Origin: an uncultured Eubacteriales bacterium
Lineage (GTDB): Bacteria; Bacillota; Clostridia; Oscillospirales; CAG-272
DNA length: 7,860 bases
Assembly: GCA_902491535.1 (NCBI GenBank)
Contig: CABUHS010000060.1
Coordinates: forward strand, 1-7,860
Reading direction: 5' to 3'
Position numbers and translations under genes: made by a program. This document shows positions 1 through 6,141 of this stretch, in pieces. The stretch's first letter is position 1, and each line of letters begins with the position of its first letter. Below the pieces are notes generated by a model. The model saw only the letters and a program-made list of their open reading frames with translations, was not told where the DNA came from and ran no database searches.

Positions 1-235
1 GACGGGACAAGTAGAATTATCCCGCTGTTTGCCGTTAGCCGCCGCGCGGCGTATGCGTGAAGTGATGGTTTCCAAAGGAAGAGGAACGGCGCACGTTCCT
101 TTTCCTTTGGTACATTTTCTTTGGCAAGCGTTTCTTTGCTGTATGGCAAAGAAATGTTTGAAATAAATCAAACTTGAACGCCTGATATAACTTAGACTTT
201 CAAGCATTTTTTCTTTCATAAAAAATATTTGAAAT
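1..235 (+). repeat. T1 structured repeat, copy R1 (inverted, cut by window edge)
   Basis: This is the reverse-oriented copy of the T1 family; strand is given so that T1 sense equals the gene direction of the other copies. Seen: a GCCGC-loop GCG-GCGGC hairpin near 37-53; a 17-bp stem at 72-110 (one G-T pair, loop 89-93); a long hairpin at 125-160 (CAAGC...TTTG outer arms, TTTCTTTGC/GCAAAGAAA inner arms); and TGATATAAC at 183-191 followed by GACTTT. The GTCCCGTC arm of the next hairpin starts at the window edge, so the copy continues outside. The reverse complement of 1-140 lines up with 3985-4115 hairpin by hairpin. Function is unknown. Confidence 0.75.
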
Positions 236-314
236 GAACATTCAAATACTCTGATATTATTCAGTGTTTTAGATAACATTTTTTCCGCATTTCTTTCTTA
301 CGGAAGAAAGAAAC

Positions 315-420
315 AACATGGCGCATTGAATTGCGACTAAAAGAAAAGTATAAACCGCGCCATATAAAATTTAATTTGCAAAGCAAATTAAATTCCTGAA
401 GCAAAGCAAAATAATCGGGG
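315..420. repeat. Extra palindromic segment inside T1 copy R2
   Basis: About 106 bp that the other T1 copies lack at this point. It contains ATGGCGC (318-324) pairing with GCGCCAT (357-363), and a perfect 12-bp hairpin at 368-394 with a 3-nt AAA loop and TTTGC/GCAAA at its tip. The same tip motif recurs at 1952-1972, 6177-6208 and 6326-6346. It may be an insertion of a small palindromic unit into R2, or a piece lost from the other copies; the window does not decide. Confidence 0.5.
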
Positions 421-538
421 GGCAAAGAAAGGCCGCGAGAGGGAGAGAACCGCCGCACGGTTCTCTCCCTCTCGACACCCACTCTCCGCTTTATGCGCTT
501 CGCAGAAGCGCAGTTGCAAACAGTGGCAGGTTTATACT

Positions 539-577
539 GTCAAAAATCCGCTCGGTCATTGTGAGCGGATTTTTGAC
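539..577. terminator. 15-bp hairpin with A/T-rich arms, possible bidirectional terminator
   Basis: GTCAAAAATCCGCTC pairs perfectly with its complement around loop GGTCATTGT. The A5/T5 tracts lie inside the stem, as in some bidirectional intrinsic terminators, about 100 nt past the lysin stop. It is the R2 member of a hairpin conserved in R3 (1813-1851), R4 (4106-4145) and R5 (7607-7641) with different stem sequences. The tail after the stem is not a clean T run, so termination is an inference. Confidence 0.4.
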
Positions 578-650
578 TATGGGTGTGACGTAAGCCGTCA
601 TAAAAGATAAGTTTTGACTATCGGCGTGACGCAAGCCGCAGTCATAAACA

Positions 651-676
651 GCGCTTTCGGATATCGCCGGAAGCGC
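651..676. terminator. Hairpin immediately after the lysin stop codon
   Basis: GCGCTTTCGG (651-660) pairs with CCGGAAGCGC (667-676) around a 6-nt loop; the one non-Watson-Crick position is G-T on the plus strand (A-C in the gene sense). On the plus strand it is followed by ATTTTTA. In the gene direction only a weak TGTTTATG follows. It may end lysin transcription, or block plus-strand transcription from entering the gene. Confidence 0.45.
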
Positions 677-680
677 ATTT

Positions 681-1490
681 TTACTCGGCTTCTTTTTTCA
701 TCAGCGCGACAAGATCCTTGCTGTTTACGACACCGTCTCCGTTTATATCCTCGGACGGATTTGTATCGCCGGAAGCGATATCTTTCATGAGACGTACAAG
801 ATCTTTGCTGTTCAAAACTCCGTCTCCGTTTACGTCTCCGTCGACTTTCCCTGTGCCGTCGTCTTTATAGCCATTAAGGCTTTTATCCTTTATAAGCTTC
901 GGGAAATCGACATACAGAATGTCGGTATCGCACCGGACTCCTGCTACCGTTCCGCTGCTGCTGTTCTGCCACATGCCGAGACAGCTTTCGTCGGGATACG
1001 TGCAGCGGTCGCCCCACTGTGCAACCCAGTGCGAATAGCGCTTAAGCTCGCTGTCGATCAGCATTGACGAAAAATATGAGAGTGAAGAATATATTCCGAC
1101 GAAATATCCCCTCTGCTCGCATCTTGCGCAGAATGCTTTTACAATATCGGTGAGCTGTCTTTTTCCGAGCGCAAGCATATCAGGGTCTTCGACGTCGATA
1201 TAGACCGGCAGGTCAAATTTCTTTCCCGCGAGTATTTTGTCGCAGAACATGTCTGCTTCGGCTGTTGCGGCGGCGGTCGTAAGCGCACCGCTGTAGAAGT
1301 ATGCGCCGACGCTGATACCCGCTTTTTTAGCGCCGTCATAATTTTCGGAAAAGCGATCGTCGGTGTACAGTCCGCCGTCGCCTCCTCCGCCTTTGATGAC
1401 GGCAAATTTTATTCCCTCGGACGCAGCGCGCGCCCAGTCAAAACGTCCTTGCCACTGGCTGACGTCTATTCCTTTTGCAATTTCTGTCAT
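681..1490 (-). CDS. GH25 lysozyme (endolysin) with C-terminal type I dockerin
   Basis: A 269-residue muramidase that should cleave the N-acetylmuramic acid to N-acetylglucosamine bond of peptidoglycan. The GH25 domain fills about residues 4-200: GIDVSQWQG holds D9, YIDVED holds D99 and E101 (the acidic catalytic cluster of the family), and CDTDILYVDF (187-196) closes the barrel. Residues 217-269 are two dockerin repeats, each with a calcium loop of the type DxNxDGxxNxxD: D219/N221/D223/N227/D230 and D248/N250/D252/N256/D259. The ATG at 1490 was chosen because GGAAAGGA lies just upstream; a start at 1550 would lie in the hairpin of repeat R3 without a ribosome binding site. There is no signal peptide, so export would need a holin, and none is visible here. 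Its place as the last gene fits an endolysin. The dockerin suggests binding to a cohesin, but the partner is unknown. Confidence 0.9.
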   Translation of the reverse strand: MTEIAKGIDVSQWQGRFDWARAASEGIKFAVIKGGGGDGGLYTDDRFSENYDGAKKAGISVGAYFYSGALTTAAATAEADMFCDKILAGKKFDLPVYIDVEDPDMLALGKRQLTDIVKAFCARCEQRGYFVGIYSSLSYFSSMLIDSELKRYSHWVAQWGDRCTYPDESCLGMWQNSSSGTVAGVRCDTDILYVDFPKLIKDKSLNGYKDDGTGKVDGDVNGDGVLNSKDLVRLMKDIASGDTNPSEDINGDGVVNSKDLVALMKKEAE

Positions 1491-1523
1491 CTTATTTCCT
1501 TTCCGTAATATGATAATATCGAG

Positions 1524-1925
1524 GGGAATGCTTCTTTGAGAAAGAAGCATTTTAAGAAAGTCCGGATAATATCAGACTTTTGGGGATTATTATGTTCTTT
1601 ATGAAGAACATAATAAGAAAGGCTGAGTGATATCAGACTTTCAAGTTATATTTTTATATAAGCATTTCTTTCCCATAATGGAAAGAAACGCTTAACCAAA
1701 GAAAGATTACGAAAGGAAGTGAACCGTGCGGCGGTTCTCTTCCTCTCGACTCTAACTCTCCGCTTTATGCGTTGCGCGGCAACGCAACGGCAAACAGTGA
1801 CAAGTTTATACTGTCAAAACGGCGGTCGGTCATTGTGACCTCCGTTTTGACTATGGGTTCGACGTAAGTCGTCGCGAAAGGTCAGTTTTGACTATGGACG
1901 GCGCGAGCCGTCGTAAAAGGTGGAA
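1524..1925 (-). repeat. T1 structured repeat, copy R3 (upstream of lysin)
   Basis: The fullest T1 copy. Seen in plus-strand order: an 11-bp hairpin at 1527-1551 (loop GAG); an inverted repeat AAAGTC/GACTTT at 1557-1580; a second 13-bp hairpin at 1587-1616 (loop TATG); a related inverted repeat at 1618-1641; a TAAGC...GCTTA hairpin at about 1658-1693; a 17-position stem at 1710-1748 (two mismatches, 5-nt loop); TGCGTTGC/GCAACGCA at 1768-1786; a 15-position stem at 1813-1851 with loop GGTCATTGT; and two GACG(T/C)AAGYCGTC-like subunits. The first hairpin plus inverted repeat is duplicated, unlike in R4 and R5. Confidence 0.85.
1566..1574 (-). promoter_or_regulatory. Possible extended -10 promoter for the lysin gene
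   Basis: The gene-sense sequence is TGATATTAT, that is TG-A-TATTAT, an extended -10 form. It sits in the loop of the inverted repeat AAAGTC/GACTTT (1557-1580), about 75 nt before the lysin start. The matching spot in R5 reads TGATATAAT, a perfect extended -10. No convincing -35 at standard spacing was found. Confidence 0.35.
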
Positions 1926-1944
1926 TTATCTGCACAAACTAACT

Positions 1945-2198
1945 AATACGTCAAACTTGCTTTGCAAGTTTGCGAGTTTTGCCGTATGGCAAAATTCTGA
2001 GGACTGTAGCGGTAGATATGTGCCTGCAAGTTTGTCGCGCAGAGCGTTTTCGTGCAAATAGCATCCCTCGGTCACGTCTCATTGGGTGTACAAATATTGC
2101 CCAGATGCTTAAAACAAAATCCCCTACCAAAAAGTTTTTGCGTCGCTTTTTTCAAAAAGCGACCCGTCGGAGACCTCATTGTATACTTATCGGAGACC
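1945..2198 (-). repeat. T2 repeat, copy 1 (at the 3' end of the 422-aa gene)
   Basis: This spacer begins (plus strand) with ATACG and a 9-bp hairpin CAAACTTGC/GCAAGTTTG at 1952-1972, then TTTTGCC/GGCAAAA. Next comes the conserved T2 core (CTGAGGACTGTAGCGGTAG and following bases, about 1997-2020), a weaker form of the GCAAG hairpin near 2026-2055, ATTGGG(C/T)GTA, and a perfect 10-bp hairpin at 2142-2163. The motif CGGAGACC occurs at 2168 and 2191 and reaches the stop codon of the 422-aa gene. Function is unknown. ORFs across it do not persist in the other copies. Confidence 0.8.
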
Positions 2199-3467
2199 TT
2201 AAACGGTAAAGAAATAATTTTTTCGGACAGATGAAGCCGATGAGGAAGTTTCAGATCCGTCAGGGCGGAAGCCGAATACCTTTTCAAATATATAGTCGTT
2301 GTTTTCGGTATGCTTAAGTCCGGAGAGATATGCAAGCGCGCGGTTGATCGCACTTTGCCGTGCGGGTAAATTGCCCTCGGAGTTGTCATATTCAAGCTTG
2401 TATTTTTCCAGTGTTTCCATGATCGTTTTCTGCTCGCTCGGGGAGTATCCCGCGTCTTTAAGTGCGCTTTCTGCGTCGCTTTTGTCCTTGGAGGACGAGC
2501 TTTTATTAGCCGAGCTTACAGAGAACTGGCGCTTATCTTCGGCAAGCGACGTATTATACTGACGCTTTTTCTCCTCGAGAGTTGTGTCGTACTGACGTTT
2601 GTCCTCGGCGAAATCGTTTTCGTAGCGGCGCTTATCCTCAGCGAAATCCGTATCATAGCGGCGCTTATCCTCAGCGAAGTCTGTGTCATAACGGCGCTTA
2701 TCCTCGGCGAAGTCCGTGTCATAGCGGCGCTTATCCTCAGCGAAGTCTGTGTCGTAGCGGCGTTTATCTTCGGCAAAGTCTGTGTCGTAGCGTCTGCGGT
2801 CTTCATTGAATTTCTCGCGCCACTGCGCGTCTGCGACAGCATCTCTCGCTACATTGTATGCGTAGTCACGGTCGTCGGTGCTTTTACGGTAGTTATAATC
2901 ACGGTCGTCGGTCTTTTTGCGGTAGTTGTAATCGCGGTCGCTTATGTATGCGTCGTAAAGTCTGTCGGCGTTTGCGTATTTATCGCTCAGCGTGTCGCGG
3001 TAACGGGAATAAGCCTGCTCGTCGGCGCGGTCGAGCAGCTCATACCGATACTTTATCGCGTCGGTCTCGTCCTTATAGCGGTCGTATGCGAGACTGTACA
3101 GTTCGGGGAGCTTATCTCCGAGCTTTTCAAGTTCGCGGTTATATGCGTCACCGCCTGCGCTGACAGCGTAGCTGTTTGCATAGCCTCCTGTCAGAGCCGC
3201 CGCGCGTCCGACGGTATCCTCCATCGCACGGCGTCCGGAGGAGGTGTAGCTGTCGCGGTAATATTTATACAGCGCGTCGCCGTCGGGATCGTAGCTGAAC
3301 GGCTTCCTTGAATTAAGCTCGGCGAGCGCCGCGTTTTTCATTGTACCGTAGCGGCTTACATACTTGTCCTGAATGCCGTCGAGTCCGTTCTGCCTGACAG
3401 ATCGGGCTGACTCGGTGTTCGGGACTGCTTTTTTTATTTTTTTCAGAAATTCTGTAACAAGTGACAT
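2199..3467 (-). CDS. Putative phage virion (internal/ejection-like) protein with hendecad repeats
   Basis: A 422-residue protein. Residues 1-170 are helical and charged, with an FSYDPDGDALYKYYRDSY stretch at 57-74 and AAALTGGYANSYA at 89-101, a pattern I recall from structural proteins of clostridial phages (not checked). Residues 177-209 are three 11-residue units of the DRDYNYRKKTD type. Residues 220-318 are nine more: FNEDRRRYDTD, four FAEDKRRYDTD, FAEDKRRYEND, then three diverged units. Eleven-residue periodicity predicts a long right-handed coiled coil or continuous helix. A Ser/Lys linker leads to a compact C-terminal part (about 328-410) and a Ser-rich tail. The ATG at 3467 has AAAGGA 7 nt upstream. 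No membrane segment or catalytic motif was seen. Position between tail-type genes and lysin suggests an ejection or tail protein; this is inference. Confidence 0.8.
   Translation of the reverse strand: MSLVTEFLKKIKKAVPNTESARSVRQNGLDGIQDKYVSRYGTMKNAALAELNSRKPFSYDPDGDALYKYYRDSYTSSGRRAMEDTVGRAAALTGGYANSYAVSAGGDAYNRELEKLGDKLPELYSLAYDRYKDETDAIKYRYELLDRADEQAYSRYRDTLSDKYANADRLYDAYISDRDYNYRKKTDDRDYNYRKSTDDRDYAYNVARDAVADAQWREKFNEDRRRYDTDFAEDKRRYDTDFAEDKRRYDTDFAEDKRRYDTDFAEDKRRYDTDFAEDKRRYENDFAEDKRQYDTTLEEKKRQYNTSLAEDKRQFSVSSANKSSSSKDKSDAESALKDAGYSPSEQKTIMETLEKYKLEYDNSEGNLPARQSAINRALAYLSGLKHTENNDYIFEKVFGFRPDGSETSSSASSVRKNYFFTV
2514..2810 (-). repeat. Tandem 33-bp coding repeat (11-aa hendecads)
   Basis: Nine consecutive 33-bp units encode the hendecad array of the 422-aa protein. 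The units at 2613-2777 (residues 231-285) are near identical at DNA level, differing mostly at third codon positions; the outer units have diverged in protein sequence. This fits recent unit duplication by slippage or recombination in the centre of the array. The array is uninterrupted coding sequence, with no spacers. Confidence 0.9.
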
Positions 3468-3488
3468 TTTGTTTTCCTTTCGGTAGAA

Positions 3489-3569
3489 TTAGTGGGCAGA
3501 CGGCCAGCCGCTTTGCGGCGGCAGCGTATGAGGTTGCCGCGGTTGGTATGTCGGCAGCTCGGCAGGCAT
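3489..3569 (-). CDS. Possible 26-aa proline/glutamine-rich small protein
   Basis: ATG at 3569 to TAA at 3489 encodes MPAELPTYQPRQPHTLPPQS followed by GWPSAH. AAAAGG lies 7 nt before the ATG, a usable ribosome binding site, and the ORF ends 21 bp before the 422-aa gene start. The sequence is unrecognised. Against it: it is very short and its Pro/Gln content could simply reflect GC-rich sequence. It would form a unit with the 60-aa and 422-aa genes, which are not separated by a T1 or T2 repeat. Confidence 0.3.
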   Translation of the reverse strand: MPAELPTYQPRQPHTLPPQSGWPSAH

Positions 3570-3652
3570 GCATGTGCCTTTTCACGCCTGGTGTGCCTGC
3601 GGTGTGTGCGGGACTGCCGTTTACTGTCGGAGCGAGCGGACGGAACGTGCGG
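3570..3652. other. GC-rich gap between the 60-aa and 422-aa genes
   Basis: About 80 bp that match neither T1 nor T2 by eye and are more GC-rich than the other spacers. One minus-strand frame is open here and runs on into the 422-aa gene region, but it lacks a credible start and overlaps that gene. The stretch may be the remnant of a longer version of the 60-aa gene or part of a small gene; nothing definite can be supported. Confidence 0.3.
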
Positions 3653-3835
3653 TTACTGCTCTTTATGCAGGCGCAGCCCGTCGATCTGCTGCTCTACGCG
3701 CGATATATGCGAGTCAAGCTCTGATGTGATCAGATTGAGCTGATCGGCGAGCGTGCCGAGATAGCTTCGGAGCTGTGACAGTCTGCCGTCGATGCTCTGC
3801 GCGTCGATACGCGGCGGTGTTATAGGTGGGATCAT
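3653..3835 (-). CDS. Small phage-associated coiled-coil protein, 60 aa
   Basis: A 60-residue protein with a proline-rich start (MIPPITPPRID) followed by a single amphipathic helix from about residue 15 to 55 (QLRSYLGTLADQLNLITSEL and onward), likely a coiled-coil oligomer. The QLRSYL...QLN pattern reminds me of short proteins, or N-termini of longer ones, in clostridial phage structural regions; that is recall, not a search result. The ATG at 3835 is preceded by GGAAAGGA with 5-nt spacing. A hairpin (3849-3869, 8-bp stem) sits just upstream of that site. It lacks a hydrophobic segment, so it is not a holin candidate. It may be a truncated form of a longer fibre or adaptor protein. The function is unknown. 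Confidence 0.7.
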   Translation of the reverse strand: MIPPITPPRIDAQSIDGRLSQLRSYLGTLADQLNLITSELDSHISRVEQQIDGLRLHKEQ

Positions 3836-3884
3836 TTTAGTCCTTTCCGCTTTTCTAATAGAGAAAAGCTTACAAAAGAGGGGG

Positions 3885-4175
3885 TGGATGTTTCTTTATG
3901 AAAGAAGCATTTTAAGAAAGGCTGAGTAGTAGCAGACTTTCAAGAGATGTTTTATCAAGCATTTCTTTCTTACATAAGAAAGAAACGCTTGGCAAAGAAA
4001 GACTGCCAAGGAAAAGGAACGTGCGCGTTCCTCTTCCTTTGGAATCCATCTCTTCACGCATACACCGCGCGGCGGTGTAGCGACAGACAGAGGGAAGTTT
4101 TACTTGTCCCGTCGTCGGTCGGTCATTATGACCTTCCGACGGGACACTGAATCGACGTAAGCCGTCGCAGACGTT
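3885..4175 (-). repeat. T1 structured repeat, copy R4 (upstream of the 60-aa gene)
   Basis: Seen in plus-strand order: hairpin 3888-3910 (loop ATG); inverted repeat 3917-3940; a long CAAGC(A)TTTCTTTCTT.../(C)GCTTG hairpin at about 3957-3991; a 16-bp stem at 4006-4042 with CCAA/TTGG outer arms; TACACCGC/GCGGTGTA at 4061-4079 (loop GCG); and GTCCCGTC.../GACGGGAC at 4106-4145 with loop GGTCATTAT. It ends with one GACGTAAGCCGTC subunit; R2, R3 and R5 have two. The -10-like motif is weak here (TGCTACTAC). Confidence 0.85.
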
Positions 4176-4191
4176 TTTTTCATTCACTAAC

Positions 4192-4496
4192 TATTACGGC
4201 GCAAAGCGCCGAGTTTTGCTGAACTTAATTCGAAGAAAAAAGCGTAGCTTTAGCGAAGCTTTTTTGGAAGATAAAGCGTCAGCTTTATCTTTATGCCGCA
4301 TGGCGAAATTCTGAGGACTGTAGCGGTAGATACGCGTCTGCAAGTCTGTCTCACAGAGTGCTTGCATGTAAATAAATAACACAACCGCGCTCTATTGGGC
4401 GTATAAATTCTGCATGTTTTTCCGAAAAATATCCCCCACTTAAAAGCTTTTGGATTCTTAAACCTTTTCTCGAAAAGGTTTAAGCCGTCGGAGACC
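4192..4496 (-). repeat. T2 repeat, copy 2 (at the 3' end of the 545-aa gene)
   Basis: Begins ATTACG then hairpin GGCGC-AAA-GCGCC (4198-4210), which replaces the CAAACTTGC hairpin of copies 1 and 3 at the same place. It carries extra hairpins not in copy 1: AAAAAAGC...GCTTTTTT (about 4236-4265) and GATAAAGC-GTCA-GCTTTATC (about 4270-4289). Then follow the conserved core (CTGAGGACTGTAGCGGTAG), a two-part stem GCAAG/CTTGC plus TCTGT/ACAGA at 4340-4365, ATTGGGCGTATAAAT, a hairpin CTTAAACC.../GGTTTAAG at 4457-4484, and one CGGAGACC at 4489-4496, 7 nt from the gene's stop codon (4504-4506). Confidence 0.8.
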
Positions 4497-4503
4497 TTCG
4501 CGC

Positions 4504-6141
4504 TTACAGTTCACACTTTTCGTAAATGTAGGAAAGGGAATAGAGCTTGGCGCTGCCGAATCCCTCAAGGCGCAGCTCGAAATGCGAGCAGCGGCGGAGG
4601 GCTATGGGCATATTAAAAGATGCGGCCGTCATAGGCGTAAAAGACGCGATATTGTCAAAACGGTCCTGACTGTCATATCTGACGCTGACGGAAATTTGGC
4701 TGCCGGGTGACGCGGACATGCAAAACGACACGCCGGACATATATCTTCCCGCAGGATCTTCCGTGCCGATGATACCGGTCTGCGCGAGCCAGCGGAACTG
4801 CTTTTCGGAATCGTTTCCTCCGCCGCATGCCGAGAATACCGTCGAAGGATCGCCCTCAGCAGTGAAATACAGACCGCCCTGCAATGATGCAAACGAGCGC
4901 ACGGCGGTCCCGTCCTCACGGTGCCACAGTCCGAGTTCGGTGTCGAACACGAAAAGCGACGGCTTCCCGGACGGATCCTTCATTGAAATATAATACTTGC
5001 CGCCGAGAGCGCCTGCGACCGCAGAGGAATACGGCGTGTCTCCGAGCGCGCCGCTCACGGGCACGGGAGCAGAACCGTCATATCGGCATACACCCGTGCG
5101 GCTTTTATAATACAGCACGCCGCGGACGGTCGCAATGCTGTCTGAGCAACCGCTCTGAACGCCGCTGCACGCGCTTGTCTGCACCTGATACTGTTCGGGA
5201 TAGCAGCCGAAAACGCGGTGAATGAAGTCCTCTTTGAAGAATACGGGATTTCCCGCAAAGCTTGTGCAGCCTGTGAAATCTCCGGGTGTACCGACCGATG
5301 CGGCGTAGCTGTCTGTTGAGAGTCCCTGAAAGACGTTCCAGTTTTTGAAGTCTCCGAGCTTTGAGGCGTAGATCTCGTTGAGCGTTCCTCCGTTTTCGCC
5401 TGTGCCGTGGCGGCAGCCCCACATGCGGTTTCCCGATTCGGTCATAAAATCGACTTCGGGCATCGTGCGGTCGAGCGTCACGGCTGAGTTTTTGCTTCGG
5501 GCAATCTTACCGGGAATTACGATATAGCCGTTTCCGGCGGCGCTAATGACCGCATTTCCGCAGAGCTGCGACAGCTCCTGTGCGGTTATTCCCGATACGG
5601 TTATTCCGTCGCCTGCCGACAGTCCGCTGCCGAGAGACGGCGAAGATATTTTGACATATTCTCCGCCGCTGTCTTCACCTCCGTCGAATGCACACGGAGA
5701 GAATTCCGCGCCTGTGAGCGATGCATGGAATTCTATATCGCCGAAATCGGAGGTATCGGCGGTGTTTATGTACTTTTTATCGGGCATTATCAGGATGTAG
5801 CTTCCCATTCCGACAAGGCGGGTGTCAGGATCGCCCGACAGTCCCATAGACACTACCGTCCGGGTATCGTCCGAGCTGTAGGCGGGGTTTTTGTCCATGA
5901 TAAAATACTGATCGTGCGTGTAGCAGAGGTAATCTCCGACGTACAGCGACGAGGAGACTTCAAAGTCCCCGGTTTTGATTATGCCGCGCAGCGGTCGGGT
6001 GCTGAGCAGCGGATACGCGTCGGACGACAGATTCTCCATATATGCAAACTGCGACGCACCGCGCGCGTTTTTCGCAAGACCGCCGAAGTTTTGAACGGTC
6101 TCAATGCTCCTTTTCGGAGCAAGCAGATTCGGTAGATTCAT
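4504..6141 (-). CDS. Putative phage tail/neck structural protein (beta-propeller-like)
   Basis: A 545-residue protein rich in Gly, Ser, Thr and aromatic residues, with short beta-strand-like segments along its whole length and no membrane or signal segment. The N-terminus (NFGGLAKNARGASQFAYMEN about 18-37, then LSSDAYPLLSTRPLRG 38-53) and the block GNRMWGCRHGTGENGGTLNE to NWNVF (237-271) match my recollection of a widespread clostridial-phage structural protein and are reminiscent of P22 gp10-like tail accessory proteins. LFVFDTELGLWHRED (396-410) is typical of a propeller blade. I chose the ATG at 6141 because AAAGG lies 7 nt upstream. A GTG at 6177 would add 12 residues and bury that site. 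The gene stands alone between two T2 repeats. A virion role is likely; the exact part is inference. Confidence 0.75.
   Translation of the reverse strand: MNLPNLLAPKRSIETVQNFGGLAKNARGASQFAYMENLSSDAYPLLSTRPLRGIIKTGDFEVSSSLYVGDYLCYTHDQYFIMDKNPAYSSDDTRTVVSMGLSGDPDTRLVGMGSYILIMPDKKYINTADTSDFGDIEFHASLTGAEFSPCAFDGGEDSGGEYVKISSPSLGSGLSAGDGITVSGITAQELSQLCGNAVISAAGNGYIVIPGKIARSKNSAVTLDRTMPEVDFMTESGNRMWGCRHGTGENGGTLNEIYASKLGDFKNWNVFQGLSTDSYAASVGTPGDFTGCTSFAGNPVFFKEDFIHRVFGCYPEQYQVQTSACSGVQSGCSDSIATVRGVLYYKSRTGVCRYDGSAPVPVSGALGDTPYSSAVAGALGGKYYISMKDPSGKPSLFVFDTELGLWHREDGTAVRSFASLQGGLYFTAEGDPSTVFSACGGGNDSEKQFRWLAQTGIIGTEDPAGRYMSGVSFCMSASPGSQISVSVRYDSQDRFDNIASFTPMTAASFNMPIALRRCSHFELRLEGFGSAKLYSLSYIYEKCEL

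Larger units (their letters stand above)
247..640 (-). repeat. T1 structured repeat, copy R2
   Basis: T1 copy lying 3' of the lysin gene and facing R1 tail to tail. Seen: TTCTTTCTT/AAGAAAGAA hairpin at 286-314; a perfect 17-bp stem at 436-474 with loop 453-457; a TGCGCTTC/GAAGCGCA hairpin at 494-512; a perfect 15-bp stem at 539-577 with loop GGTCATTGT; then two tandem TTTTGACTAT...GACG(T/C)AAGCCG subunits to about 640. About 108 bp (315-420) are present here but absent between the same two hairpins in R3-R5; this extra piece has its own palindromes. No ORF in it looks real. Confidence 0.8.

Noticed and set aside
261..482. ORFs inside T1 and T2 repeats (also 1970-2209, 2072-2395, 3912-4187, 4194-4382, 7526-7771)
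   Set aside because: They are read through hairpins, are not kept in the other copies of the same repeat, and have low-complexity or frame-shadow sequence.
1491..1550. Longer start for the lysin, adding 20 residues from position 1550
   Set aside because: That start lies in the T1 hairpin without a ribosome binding site, whereas the ATG at 1490 has GGAAAGGA and begins the family's normal N-terminus.
1945..2198. T2 as a group II intron, tRNA-like element or known riboswitch
   Set aside because: No domain V-like hairpin, no cloverleaf with a T-loop, and no aptamer consensus that I recognise; position after genes also does not fit a riboswitch.
1524..2198. Assignment of the composite spacer to a known large ornate phage RNA (GOLLD or ROOL class)
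   Set aside because: Length and phage context are suggestive, but I cannot match sequence or fold from memory, and repeated copies between genes would be unusual. An Rfam search is needed to decide.
2514..2810. Regular 33-bp repeats that could be mistaken for a CRISPR array
   Set aside because: The repeats are contiguous with no unique spacers and encode an in-frame 11-residue protein repeat in a good gene.
2582..3163. Plus-strand ORFs (75 and 101 codons) rich in Arg, Cys and Tyr opposite the repeat gene
   Set aside because: They are antisense reflections of the repeated minus-strand coding sequence and have no convincing ribosome binding site.
3313..3585. A 90-codon minus-strand ORF overlapping the start of the 422-aa gene
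   Set aside because: GTG start without a good binding site, Ala/Arg/Cys-rich sequence, and about 155 bp overlap with a much better gene.
3653..3835. The 60-aa protein as the holin partner of the lysin
   Set aside because: It is an amphipathic charged helix with no hydrophobic membrane-spanning segment.
4457..4484. T2 gene-proximal hairpin as a standard intrinsic terminator
   Set aside because: The stem is strong, but the following bases in the gene direction are AATCCAAAAG, with no T run.
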